DNA of 64,000 nt from Euclidia mi (taxonomy: Eukaryota; Arthropoda; Insecta; Lepidoptera; Erebidae), in contig OX123182.2 of NCBI GenBank assembly GCA_944739405.2, positions 58,035,183 through 58,099,182 of the forward strand, in the 5' to 3' direction. The notes under the pieces are model-generated. The model did no database searches and was not told the origin of the DNA. It was given only the letters and a program-made list of their open reading frames with translations. Below, one piece after another: positions 10,709 to 20,355 of this stretch (position 1 is the stretch's first letter; the number at the start of each line of letters is the position of its first letter). The translations under genes and the position numbers were made by a program.

Positions 10709-11615
10709 AGCAAATACATGATCATCATCCTAACGCCATCCAGGTTGCGATCAAAGACCATCGCCTTGGGGCCGGGATCCGTTTTTTCTACTCTAATTCT
10801 ACAACTTCGCCCGATCTTCGGCATCCCTGGTGGTTAGTCTATTGACACGCATAGGTATTATCCTTCACGAAGTCAAGCTAGCATTTCTTGAGCCTTCCCC
10901 GATTACTGAAACCCGACGGAGGTAGCATGGCAAGGCACTTGTTATCTACGTAACATACCGGTTGTCGAAAGGCGTGGCTTTACCAGCGGTCTTGATTACG
11001 CACATTCAGCGTAGTATGCGCAGCCTTTGCTAGTGTCGCTTTAGCACATGCTATGTCTCACTGCCGTACAGTGGGACTGGTCTATTTATAGACCTGTTTT
11101 TCAGCTTAACCAGCACTTTAGGGTCACAAATGACACCAATTACCTCACGGCATTTGGCCCAGGCTACCGAAATGCGTACCTCGACGTCGAAATCGATGTC
11201 ACCAGATGCGTGGAGTACAGATCCCACGTACTTGACTACGTCCTTTCACTCGGCAATATCTCCTCCTATGCGAATTGACGCAGGACGTGTATTGTAGCAA
11301 GCGAAGTAATCGGTTCTCGCCACATTAAATTTCAGACCGTGTCGTCCTCAAGCGAACCTTTCCACGCATTCTCATCTACCAGCGTAATTTCGTCAGCATA
11401 AATGAGCAGCCACGGGGGTTGCTCCTGCAAGTCACTGACGCTGTCCGACAGTACGTCTAATACCACGCTAAACAGGTACGAATGAAGGATGGAAATCTGG
11501 TGGACACCGACGGTGATAGAGAAAGGTTTTTGTATCGCCAACAGCGTTAGGAACCGGACTACGAAACTGGAATTTGTGTATGTGTTTCGAATGATGTAAA
11601 ACATAGGCTTCGGGT
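10709..11615 (-). pseudogene. RTE-type LINE reverse transcriptase, decayed
   Basis: Read on the minus strand from about 11615: an IIRNTY...FSITVGVHQ segment (RT motif B region), SYLFSVVLDVL, and then IYADEITLVDE, which is the YADD catalytic box with the second Asp replaced by Glu. A second frame reads KYVGSVLHASGDIDFDVEVR, followed by AWAKCREVIGVICD, the thumb region after the catalytic box. The rest carries many stops and ends at about 10709 with an ATGATGATCA tail typical of RTE elements. The order matches RTE-clade LINEs; 5' truncation and frameshifts make it dead. The 134-codon frame at 11736-11332 fuses this remnant with unrelated upstream repeat sequence. Confidence 0.8.
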
Positions 11616-11649
11616 ACCTCTTTAGATATATATAAGGGCCCACCACATT

Positions 11650-11674
11650 CGTTAAGGACCTTTTTACACCCTGT
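11650..11674. repeat. Right-end fragment of the 6196-6554 MITE
   Basis: CGTTAAGGACCTTTTTACAC and the following CCTGT match 6525-6549 except for about two changes. No matching left end is found nearby. Confidence 0.5.
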
Positions 11675-11687
11675 TTAGTTTTTTCCT

Positions 11688-11757
11688 GCCCTGTGGTGGC
11701 GGATTGAGGATACAAAATGTCACTACCCCATTTCATTCCGTGGGTGTCTTAAGAGGT
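11688..11757 (+). mobile_element. SINE-like family A, 5' part (split copy)
   Basis: GTGGTGGCGGATTGAGGATA and the following TGTCACTACCCCAT match the 5' half of family A (compare 30916-31150). It ends at GGGTGTCTTAAGAGGT (11742-11757), which is duplicated after the inserted SINE and then continues as the 3' half at 12141. Confidence 0.8.
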
Positions 11758-12140
11758 CTTCTTTCTCTTTCTCTTAGCGTTATCCCAGTTTCAGTCTGGG
11801 GTCCGCTTTCTAGTCTAACTGGATTTAGCTGAATATTAGCTTTTCCACGGAGCGACTGCCGGTCTGACCTCCGCAACCCGAAGGGATAGCGATATTCCAT
11901 GGTTTAGACTAGTGTCAGTTTATTTAGAAGGTACTGACGCCCTGTAACGACTGTCAAAGATCTTCATGACAACCGGGACCGACGGCTTAACGTGCTCTCC
12001 GAGGCACGGGACAAGCGATAATTAACAATTCAATACGCACATAACTCCGAAAAGTCATTGGTGCGCGCCGTGGATTCGAACCTGATATCCTCTGCATGGC
12101 AGTCTGTTGGTATATCCACTCGGCTATCGCTGCCTTAAGA
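11758..12140 (-). mobile_element. Complete tRNA-derived SINE with 16-bp target duplication
   Basis: Read on the minus strand from 12140, the head GGCAGCGATAGCCGAGTGG gives an A box, and GGTTCGAATCC a B box 3' of it, so an internal Pol III promoter is present. The 3' region GTTAGACTAGAAAGCGGACC resembles the LINE-shared tail of lepidopteran SINEs and ends in an AGAGAAAGAGAAAG tract. It is flanked by the perfect 16-bp repeat GGGTGTCTTAAGAGGT at 11742-11757 and 12141-12156, the target-site duplication. It lies within a family A element. Confidence 0.9.
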
Positions 12141-12335
12141 GGGTGTCTTAAGAGGTGACTAAGGAAAATACACGAAGCAGAATAAGTAACTTTGCGAAGA
12201 GACGGAAAACCTTACATCAAACTCCATACCCGTCTGGCCAGCGTGGTTAACGTGGGTCAAATCTTCCTCATAAATCACTGCTACCGTGATGCCCATATCT
12301 AGCAGTAGACTGCGTAATGCTGTATGAGGATAAAT
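12141..12335 (+). mobile_element. SINE-like family A, 3' part (split copy)
   Basis: Continues the 11688 copy after the inserted SINE, with the family landmark CGTCTGGCCAGCGTGGTTAA. The usual GTCCAGCAGTGGACTG region is degraded to CTAGCAGTAGACTG. Confidence 0.75.
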
Positions 12336-13289
12336 AGTATACTTTTTAGTTTTATGTTAGTAGGTACGTAGGTACTTATGTAATTAATTTCTAGCGGGAT
12401 TACATTTTCTATTGATGCACGGCCTTCTTCTGTAGTTTTAGATTTATTTTTTTATTTTAATTTATTGTAATCGATGGCATCAAGCGAGTCTCGTCCCGGT
12501 AGAATATCGGTGTGCGATATGTTCCGGTCAATTTATTATTTCACGCATTATTTTTAATTCGCTACATCTTTTAAGATATTCATTATAATGCTATACTGAA
12601 AAAGAGAATTTCTATCAGCATTAAATACACATCATGCATGTATTGCTTAAAATAGCTTCAAAAGTAACCCATTATATTTTGGTAATTTGTTATTGATAAA
12701 AATGGTTACTGAGGATTTTCCTTAACACGATAAGTGCGAAGCAGAGCTTGAAACACCCTGTCCGTGTCTCTTTTTTAAGAAAAAACTTTAACTTCTCTGT
12801 CGTGCGGGAGCCATAACTTCCATCTGGTACAGTGTAGCAAAGAGATAACTATATGTCTGAGATGTGCTATTGATTCCTAGTTTTGTAGTACACAAACCTT
12901 AACGCCAGGTTTCTTAGACAGTGCGGAACGAGTTTGCGAACACCTTGTACCCCGCGCACCTCGTACCGCACCCTACGCTAGCTTCATGCGGATAGTGTTG
13001 TGCAACGCATTCGAGGCTGCGCACGCGACGAAGTAAGACTGCTGCCAATTATGTCGAAACGTTGCCGAAAAAAGATAATTAAGGAGGAAGGTGAAGAAAA
13101 ACCGGTTGGTGAATCTGAGACAAAATCAGGATATAGGAAGATATTTCAAAAGCAGGTCAGTCACAAACATAATTACTCCGTCTATGTGAAATAATTATGT
13201 CAAATCTACTCGACTCTACCTTACTCTTACCCTAATCTACTCAGCTCGACCCTACTTTTCAGAACCCACTGCAAATAAAGCACATCATC
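12336..13289. other. Unassigned DNA
   Basis: AT-rich, then a GC-richer patch near 12930-13060. A 64-codon frame from 13000 includes MSKRCRKKIIKEEGEEK; being just upstream of the piggyBac tail it might belong to that decayed transposon, but I have no evidence for it. Confidence 0.4.
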
Positions 13290-13470
13290 TCGAAAAGAAG
13301 GAAGGAGAGGGGACCAAATAAGAGGAGGTGTGTGTGTAGGATGTTAAGAAAAACACCGCACCTTCATAACAAGTCGTGAGGCTGACAAAAAAGTAAAGAA
13401 AATACTCACAGAATGCACTAGTTGCAAAAAATATTATTGTTTGACCTGTTTTAATGAAAAGCATCCATAA
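13290..13470 (+). pseudogene. piggyBac-like transposase C-terminal Cys-rich domain
   Basis: One frame reads SKRRKERGPNKRRCVCRM; the neighbouring frame reads GGVCVGC, a stop, then EKHRTFITSREADKKVKK, TECTSCKKYYCLTCFNEKHP and TAA at 13468-13470. Cys pairs spaced CX2C...CX2C...CX2CF...H at the extreme C-terminus are the pattern of the piggyBac cysteine-rich domain, which binds the transposon ends. One frameshift and one stop (TAA where a Tyr codon may have stood) inactivate it. No catalytic DDD region is visible upstream. Confidence 0.7.
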
Positions 13471-14202
13471 GTTTGATAAATAAATTAATACAATTAAATA
13501 AAATCGATGTTTATTTTCCTATCACTAAATAACACGAAAAACTGTCATTTTTCAGTGCGGTACGGGGTACATCAGATCCCACATTTTATTTTACCCCTAG
13601 AATCTACACTAACTAATCTAACCACGGGCGGTGGGAGATTTAGATTAATCAACTCATTGTTAATAATAATCACGACAAAAGCCGTACACTTTGTCTTATT
13701 TGGCGCCAAAAAAAATATTGTTCTCCTACAGGAGGTGGGGTTTAATATGCCTTGTGCCGCCACAATCTCTGGTATAAGACAAGGTTTAAAACGACCCGTA
13801 ACGCAGTAATGAAAAAAACACATAAAGCTATGCCGCTGGGAACGTCTTAAGAGATAGGCCTATACCATCGCGGACTTTTTTGTAGGTAATAATGAGAACC
13901 TTAATAATGTATTACATCATTTTTATGTAGGTATCATTGATAGTTTTTTAGCAGCGCATGCAATGAAATACATTTTCTGGCAAAGGTTTTACGCTTTGGT
14001 TTGCAGTATTGAAGTTTAAGTAGGGATCCCTAATCTTTTCTAGTAATAAATATAGCCTATGTTACTCAGGGATAATGTATCACTCTAATAATAGTACATA
14101 ATATAATAATGTAGTACATAATATAATAACTTTTATTTGCCATAACATAACTTTCTATAACAACATATATCATAATAATTGTTTCCATAAGTAACACATC
14201 TC

Positions 14203-14290
14203 ATAATCGACTCTTGACATAATCAAAATTTGATATAATTATGAAAATAATCGACTGTTGACATAACAAAATTTGATATAATTATGAAAA
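14203..14290. repeat. Two-copy tandem repeat, 43-44 bp
   Basis: AATCGACTCTTGACATAATC... is followed directly by AATCGACTGTTGACATAAC..., each ending AATTATGAAAAT. Two copies only. Confidence 0.85.
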
Positions 14291-14353
14291 TAATACATTA
14301 TATTGTTAGGTCGAAATTAATTATCATTAACACCCCGACTCAGTGCATTCCGA

Positions 14354-14373
14354 CTCGGATAGGTTAGGTTAGG
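14354..14373 (+). repeat. Short TTAGG run
   Basis: GGATAGGTTAGGTTAGG contains two to three units of the insect telomere repeat, directly before the target duplication of the R1-derived element. Too short to call telomeric. Confidence 0.6.
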
Positions 14374-14381
14374 AGACTAAG

Positions 14382-14980
14382 GCGGCCCCCCCGTGGGATC
14401 TCCACCTTGTCATGGTGGGGGGGCTCAGTAACCGTGGATTGGTTACCCGCGGTGAAGCTAAGAGGGATCCAGGAGGGTACGCTCCGCGTGGGCTTGACGG
14501 GGCCTGCGCAGGATGCGTCCAACGGTGCGGGTGCGAGGGACAGTTCTGTCTGTCCCTCGCAGTCGGGTGCGGTCGCGGGAGGAGAGGCGTGTCGGTGTTG
14601 CGTTGCCGCGCGCCCTATCTCCCGCGACCAAATGGGGGCGCACCATTCAATGCGTCGCGGTGGGGCTGCAGAGGAATAGGAGATGCGGTGTTGCGTTGCC
14701 GTCCTCCCTATCCTCTGCGGCCGCTGGGTGTTTTGGCGGCGGAGCCCAAAACCTTAATCCGCCGCCAAGGGAGTTTGGTTCGGGGCCCGCCTGACCATCT
14801 GGCGGGCCAATACCCGTCGAGGGGTAGCGACGAATGCGTATGCGAATCCCTACCCTCCGACACACGGGTACATGAGGAACACGGGTTGGTTTTTAGTCAG
14901 TAAGAGTCTGACAGTCCCCTTCGTCCTTCTCCCGGGGCGGAGGGACTCCATGAGGATTTTCCAACCCGACACAAAAAAAA
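14382..14980 (+). mobile_element. Short R1-derived non-autonomous element with 10-bp target duplication
   Basis: A GC-rich 599-bp block ending in eight A residues, flanked by GGAGACTAAG at 14372-14381 and 14981-14990. Its 3' part (GGGGCCCGCC...GGCGGGCCAA, TTTTTAGTCAG) resembles the R1-clade LINE 3' UTR at 447-882, and CCTCCCTATCCTCTGCGGCC at about 14703 is identical to 45827-45846. It has no RT; several overlapping GC-driven frames (such as 14412-14903) show no protein motif. I read it as a short derivative carrying R1 UTR sequence, mobilised in trans. Confidence 0.8.
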
Positions 14981-14992
14981 GGAGACTAAGAG

Positions 14993-15045
14993 ACGAAAAC
15001 TAAGGCGGGAGCGAAGCGAAGCGGAGCTCCCGCCTTAGTTTTCGT
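14993..15045. repeat. Perfect 20-bp hairpin, GC-rich
   Basis: ACGAAAACTAAGGCGGGAGC (14993-15012) and its exact complement (15026-15045) around a 13-base loop of GAAGC units. The target duplication of the preceding element overlaps its left neighbour GGAGACTAAG. Confidence 0.9.
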
Positions 15046-15083
15046 GGTTTCGTGGTTTATTTTTTTTAAATCACCCAGAAGTA

Positions 15084-15106
15084 GGAGTCCCGCGCAGCGG
15101 GGCTCC
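15084..15106. repeat. GGAGTCCC hairpin motif
   Basis: GGAGTCCCGCGCAGCGGGGCTCC followed by GTC. A second, perfect version lies at 15416-15438 with the same TAGGAG...CTCCGTC frame, so both belong to one repeat family that fills about 15050-15450. Confidence 0.75.
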
Positions 15107-15415
15107 GTCGAGCTTAGTTAGTAGACACCATATGAGGTTTAGTTTTAGGTTTAATTGTGAATAAAAAAATCTGGGATTGGTTTCGTAACAAGTCGCCCGA
15201 ATTTGAGGGTATTGGTGGTGTAGGGGGCTTAAAGGAGTTAGTTTTAATCCCCTAAAAGTAATTTTGGCTTGCGGAGTTACGTCTAAATATTTTTAAACAA
15301 TTTCCAAAAATTCTTCATTCAAATATACAAAACGGAACGTAATATTTTTAGGTTTTATGTAAAAGTAACTAAATAGGTTGTGTTAGATTCTCTTTTGACC
15401 CTTCACCCGAAAATA

Positions 15416-15438
15416 GGAGCCCTGCGAAGCAGGGCTCC
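15416..15438. repeat. GGAGCCCTGC hairpin motif
   Basis: GGAGCCCTGC, loop GAA, GCAGGGCTCC: a perfect 10-bp stem with a 3-base loop; partner of 15084-15106. Confidence 0.85.
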
Positions 15439-15589
15439 GTCAACACCAGTTTATTAAAGTAGTGGAATCAATAAAAGCGATATTTAGGTTTTATGTGAAA
15501 AACGTGAAATGAAACGCAACCGCCATCTTGTATTGATATAAACAGCTAATGTCTTAAAATTGCAGGCGCTTGTACTAAATTATCTTTAT

Positions 15590-15830
15590 TTATATTATGG
15601 TGAATAAAAGTTATGGAAAATGGCATTATTGAAAACGAAAACTATAGCAAATACATTTATGGATTTAAATTATTATGACATTTGATCGATTATGACCAAT
15701 GGAATTAGTGAAATAATTTTATGTCATTTCACGATTATGGCAACTGAAGCGTTATTTCTAATGAAATTATGGCAAATACCAATATGGCATATGAAATTAT
15801 GGCATTTTAAATTATGGCAAACATTAGTAA
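15590..15830. repeat. Degenerate ATTATGGCA-rich tract
   Basis: ATTATGGCA or close variants recur near 15735, 15765, 15797 and 15812, with ATATGGCAT between them. It forces out-of-frame Trp/Met-rich reading frames (80 and 76 codons), which are not genes. Confidence 0.5.
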
Positions 15831-16958
15831 AACATTCCATTTCTTTTCTTTTTTTAATGGCATACTTAAGTGAACTAAATGAGCACCATTTATGTCGCTG
15901 CATAAATGGCTGGAGTATGATGTTAAAGAAATAAATGCAAGAAATTACAAACAAAATACAAAAACTTAACGTAAGCTTCTTACAAAAATGAAATTATTGC
16001 TAATTATAGAAATTGTATCAAAGCGATTAAAAACAGTAGTCTTGATTTTCTTGCCCGTTGCTATTGTGATCATTGCATAAAATGTAAATGTTCATCCCTC
16101 CGATTTTGAGTTAATAAGCGTGATCGTGATCTAAGTGAAACATTATTTTGTATTTGACTTTGCATATTTTAATTCTTTTGGTAAAACTTTTAAATTACCT
16201 AGCTTGTGCGTGACGTCCCATTTTTAGAGCTGTTTCAGTAGAGTTTTATGTCCGAAATAACTATAACATAAATAATTTTTACAGACTTAGAATGACTGTA
16301 GTTTATGTTCTTTGTCCAAAACTACATTTGAAGAAGGACTGAGAATTGTTACGACCTGAGTATGCATATTCTAATAGATTACTTGTTGCAATGAATACAT
16401 TTGGTAGCAAGTATGAAATGAGTTCTAAGGAAATAATTCCTTTACCGTTATTTTATAATTACTTATTTTGAAAGTTAGTAATATAATTGTGATAATTTGA
16501 TACATAATATAAGATCTAAAATACATAATAATAAACATTATATCAATAACTTGTAGCTCATTGAATAAACATATTTTACAGAAGATAACAACTAATAGCG
16601 CAAAAACCTTGTAAGCCTAGATTATAAAGTTAAGAAAATTATAAGCTCACTGGATAAATATTTCCGGTTAATATCTTAAAGTAACTTTAGTCGGTCTCCC
16701 GAGACCTGATATTCTCTCATAAAATTGATGAACTCGAAGATGACGATACAAAAAAAGGAATTTTATTACTTGGGGTGTGACGTATTGAACATTTTTACAG
16801 CATCAATATCGCTATGTACATTAAGTTTAATGTACTGTGAATAATTGACTTGGGTGTATGGTTAAACACCGACAATGTCGTAGAATAATTTTACACGTAC
16901 GTATTACTTGCAACAGTATTTCGCAGTGTTTAATGGTTCGGAATCGTGATAGTTGAAA
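15831..16958. other. AT-rich stretch, nothing recognised
   Basis: No coding, RNA or repeat signal identified up to the TTA target site of the Harbinger element. Confidence 0.5.
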
Positions 16959-17062
16959 TTAGGCCCTTCTCTCACGAAGCTATTCAAATGCTACGGGACT
17001 GAGATGCAAACCATGATCGCCTTCTGGTATGCTACTCGTTTCCGCACAAGGTGCTACCCTAA

Positions 17063-17622
17063 GGTTCTGCGTTGCACCGAAAGTAAGTACTAGGCGATTT
17101 GAAGATATGGAAAAATTATTAATATAGTGGACTGTATTAAGAATGGCTGGTAAATTGCCCAGTGGAGTGGGTTATAGGGAGGAATAGGAGGCGAAGGTAT
17201 GGGAGCAGAGCACGCCTTACCTTGATAAAATGGCGGCTTGTTGGCGTCTTCCAAGAGTCGGGCCACAAGCTGATCACTCCACCTGGATCCAGCCCGAAGC
17301 TGCACGGATCACTCCACTACGCCCGCGGGCGGTTTAGTTCTCGTTTATAGTATAAAATAGCGGTAAAATATTGCGGTGCTGCATGTATTCGTCGCGGCGC
17401 GGAGCTGCACCAGGACGCAGCCGGTCAGCGGGACGGTTGATTTTCGACTCCGTCGCAGCGTCATTGAATTCTGCGACCAATTAGAGCGAGGCGTGCCTTT
17501 GGGAGGGAATGGGATAGAAAGGGACAAAAGATCGCTCTTTTGACACTGCGGTATGCAAAGGAATTTATTAGCTAGGTGTTAACATAATTAACTAGCAATG
17601 GAAAATATAGATGGCGCTACCA
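17063..17622 (-). mobile_element. Solo LTR related to the BEL/Pao element, 5-bp target duplication
   Basis: Begins GGTTCTGCGTTGCACCGAAA (compare TGGTTCGGCGTTACACCGAAA at 50247), contains GGGAATGGGATAGAAAGGGAC, and ends ATAGATGGCGCTACCA, identical over the last 14 bases to the BEL/Pao LTR. It is flanked by CCTAA at 17058-17062 and 17623-17627. At 560 bp it is longer and clearly diverged from the 505-bp LTRs, so it comes from a sister family. A lone LTR arises by LTR-LTR recombination. The strand follows the full element. Confidence 0.85.
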
Positions 17623-17639
17623 CCTAATGAGACAATTTT

Positions 17640-17946
17640 TTATCATTTGAAGAACAACATTCAAAGCCGTAAAATTCAAAGCCGAACTGAAGGCTTTCCT
17701 GCTGAAAAGGTGCTTATATTCAATTGATGAAATTATTAATATTCTTATGTTATCTTATGATCAATAATTATTTTAATGAATTGACAATTATTATTCCTTT
17801 TTATAATTTTAAATAATCAATTATTGTGACATTGTTATATAATTTCTAATTCTTGTAGTTTAATTTGACATTGTTATATAATTTATAAGCATTGTTTGAT
17901 TCAAATACAATGTTAAAATTGTTTATGAATGAATAAATAAATAAAA
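17640..17946 (+). pseudogene. LINE 3' end (CR1/Jockey-like)
   Basis: A frame reading FKAELKAFLLKRCLYSIDEI and closing shortly after resembles the C-terminus of lepidopteran CR1/Jockey-like LINEs. AT-rich sequence follows, with TTGACATTGTTATATAATTT partly duplicated, and the end AATGAATAAATAAATAAAAT (17926-17945) looks like the LINE tail. It lies just before the Harbinger transposase start. Confidence 0.5.
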
Positions 17947-17957
17947 TTCGTACGACG

Positions 17958-18082
17958 ATGTCAAGTGAATCTAGCGATGAAGACAATTTTCTTTTGTATT
18001 TATATTGCAAAAATAAACGCAAAATATAAAAGAATATTACGGGTGCATCCGAACATCGAAAAAAATATCAATTTAATAAATA
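17958..18082 (+). pseudogene. PIF/Harbinger transposase N-terminus
   Basis: From ATG at 17958 the frame reads MSSESSDEDNFLLYLYCKNK and stops after about 23 codons; the neighbouring frame continues RILRVHPNIEKN. An acidic Ser/Asp start, a hydrophobic LLYLY and a basic stretch leading to W/R-V-H-P is the start I know from insect Harbinger transposases. The DDE catalytic part is absent, so no nuclease can be made. Confidence 0.7.
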
Positions 18083-18297
18083 AATATAATACATAAAATA
18101 AATTTTCAATTAGCATTCGTCGCTGCAAGAGAACTGCATGAGAATGATGACGAGTCGTCATTTTTATTGAATGTCAATAGAATCATATTATTATTTGAAT
18201 CTAAATCTGTGAAATTATCTTGTCAACTATCTAATAACCCCACATGCTTCGCTTCCTTGGCAATATAATTATTGTGTATTACATAACATAACATAGC

Positions 18298-18395
18298 TTC
18301 ACGCCTTTATCCCCGAAGGGGTAGGCAGAGGTGTTATGTATTACACACCCATACTTCGCCAGTTATGTTTAGGTCCTAATGTAATAGGGGGAGAG
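18298..18395 (-). mobile_element. SINE family B, 3' fragment
   Basis: CACGCCTTTATCCCCGAAGG, GTAGGCAGAGG and the core complement TAGGGGGAGAGCCTATTGCC. 5'-truncated copy inside the Harbinger element. Confidence 0.8.
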
Positions 18396-18468
18396 CCTAT
18401 TGCCATATTGTGTATTAATTTAATGTAAGTATACCTATAAACGACCTGTTACATTTTTTTTTCCAAAT

Positions 18469-18591
18469 TTAAATCCACGCCTTTTCTGTAACATCTTTTC
18501 TTACGTACTCCGGCAGCTTATAATTATACAAACATTGATAATTTTCTATCTCCTGCATAAAAATAATATTAAAAGTTTTTTCCGGCGCCAT
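18469..18591 (-). pseudogene. MADF-domain ORF fragment of the Harbinger element
   Basis: From ATG at 18591 (context ACAAAATGG) the frame reads MAPEKTFNIIFMQEIENYQ, then CLYNYKLPEY and RKDVTEKAW, and stops after 41 codons. That is the first two helices of a MADF (Myb/SANT-like) DNA-binding domain: the acidic start, C-L-[YW]-[ND] and the K-A-W of helix 2. In insect Harbinger elements a MADF or Myb-like protein is encoded opposite the transposase and is thought to help it bind the ends. The third helix and any BESS tail are missing. Upstream, TAGCGTGCGAC is repeated (about 18612 and 18644), perhaps binding sites. Confidence 0.7.
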
Positions 18592-19111
18592 TTTGTAATG
18601 CAACGCATAAACGACTCGGGTAGCGTGCGACCAGCAAGACGGTAGCGTGCGACTCCGTCTCGTCATGTGCAAAACTAGCTGAATATGTATGGAGGCTACT
18701 CACAAGCGACGCGTAGGATACGGGTACAAAACACAAATCGCTTGAGAGTCGCTTCGTGAGAGAAGGACCTTAGTGCCCGCATTCATATCACACGGTTAGG
18801 ACTATGAAATCTGCGACGAGCAATGAATAAATCGACAAACGACAATCACGTATATGTGTAAATATATGTATTGTCGTAAATATCTCTTAACCTGATATAA
18901 TTTGATTTTACGACTCACATCGATTTTTGAAAGGCATGCAAGAATGTTAAATCTGCCCGAACTTGTTTAGCGCTTGACTTCGTTCTTTATTTTCTTATAA
19001 TGAGGAACAATCTGTGCCTAACGGTGCAAATTGACAGATTACTAGATGGTCTGTAGGTCATGACGATATGGTATCTTAGCCCTGTTTATAATCTGTCCAG
19101 TGTGTTCGTCG

Positions 19112-19435
19112 TGCGCCTTTTTTTATAGTAATAGGCGGCAAAGAAGCAGACGGATCGCCTGATGGTAAGCAATTACCGCCGCCCATGGACGCAAGCAACA
19201 CCACAGGAGTCACAAATGCGTTGCCACCCCTTGGGGTTGGGAAAAGGGATAGGATGAGCAGTGGGATGAGGGAGAAGGAATAGGGGATAGGGCCTCCGGC
19301 ACTCTCACTCACCGAACGAAACGCAACAGTGTAGGTACTGTTAATTTACGTCGCTTTTCTGGGAGAGGGTAGCACTTCCCCGGTCGAGCCGGCCCATTCA
19401 TGCTGAAATCAGCAAGGCTCTACTACCTGTGAACA
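19112..19435. repeat. Widespread lepidopteran repeat, class unknown
   Basis: Landmarks CGGATCGCCTGATGGTAAGC, CACCGCC/CCGCCGCCCATGGAC, CTCACCGAACGAAACGCAAC and CTTCCCCGGTCGAGCCGGCC are ones I associate with a common repeat of moth genomes. No inverted ends or target duplication found. The 78-codon frame at 19312-19076 lies within it and is not a gene. Confidence 0.55.
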
Positions 19436-19499
19436 CTACTACCTGCAGGTTTCGATACGATGATTTTCTTAAGAAAGCGAAAATTTACATTTAGTAGCT

Positions 19500-19578
19500 G
19501 AGAAGTCAGCAGCGTGTGCCATGGATTACACGACACTCCCTACGTAACAGTCTGTTAGTCTTGTTGGACTACTGCCGC
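19500..19578 (-). mobile_element. tRNA-derived SINE head fragment
   Basis: Read on the minus strand: GGCGGCAGTAGTCCAACAAG, ACTAACAGACTGTTACGTAG and a degraded B box ending at a CCATGGCACACGC segment. It parallels the head at 12140-12070 (AACAGACTGCCATGCAGAG). Only the head remains. Confidence 0.55.
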
Positions 19579-19812
19579 CTTCTATTTCTATATCACATTA
19601 AAATAATTTATACCACGCTTTATACGCTTTGCCCACCTGAATGTTGAATAAAGTTCATCTCCACATAGCCGGTGCCATTTTGTAAATATGAGCAAATAAG
19701 TGTTATGGTACTTTACATTTTAAATATAACTGCGGTTACATTTCGGCAATAATATTTATTATTGTTTGAATGAGGTGCTGAGGTAGAACGTGTTAATTGT
19801 GAGAAAAAAATA

Positions 19813-19950
19813 CAGCACGCCTTTATCCCCGATAAGCGGCAATAGGCTCGCCACCTATTACGTGGGATCAAAACACTGGCGAAAAGCTTGCGTTAAATAT
19901 GCCTCTGCCTACCCCTTCGGGGAAACAGGCGTGAGTCGATGTATGTATGT
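19813..19950 (+). mobile_element. SINE family B, 3' part
   Basis: GGCAATAGGCTCGCCACCTA, the CACTGGCGAAAAG variant, CTACCCCTTCGGGGAAACAG and a TATGTATGTAT tail. Same subfamily as 20356 and 33179. Confidence 0.85.
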
Positions 19951-20355
19951 ATTACAGCAGTGCTTTATATGTAAAAGAACATTATTTAATATTTCCCTTT
20001 GTATCTACTGGTTTAACATCCTTCTTTATGTGACATTTTGGGTTATTTTCTAGTCAGGAAAATACATTCTGGTATGAAGATAACTTAGACCTGAAACAAC
20101 AATTTGTGGGTCACACTTAGTACCTATTGACCCTCTGGGGAGCAGCGATGGCAGCGACGACACTTATCCCTACAGTCTTATGATTGTTACGATTGATCTC
20201 CAAGTAACTGTTCTTGCATTTTCATCAGACGATGTTTACCATATCATATTTATAACCTCGTGCAATTGGCTGCAAAAAATCAGAACGGTTGAGACATTAG
20301 TTGAGAGGTGTACGTATGCGTCTATATATTATAATTACATTCATACATACATTTA

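Larger units (their letters stand above)
16962..18769. mobile_element. PIF/Harbinger DNA transposon, decayed, with TTA target duplication
   Basis: Left end GGCCCTTCTCTCACGAAGC (16962-16980) matches the complement of the right end (18751-18769, GGTCCTTCTCTCACGAAGC) with one mismatch. Both ends are flanked by TTA (16959-16961 and 18770-18772), the PIF/Harbinger target duplication. Inside are a transposase N-terminus (17958, plus) and a MADF ORF (18591, minus), facing each other as expected for the two-gene layout, with both 3' portions missing. A solo LTR, a LINE tail and a SINE were inserted later. Confidence 0.85.

Noticed and set aside
14354..14373. Telomere end
   Set aside because: Only two to three TTAGG units within ordinary DNA.
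14407..14903. Overlapping GC-rich frames on both strands
   Set aside because: Long frames are expected by chance in GC-rich UTR-like DNA; no motif, and all lie in the short R1-derived element.
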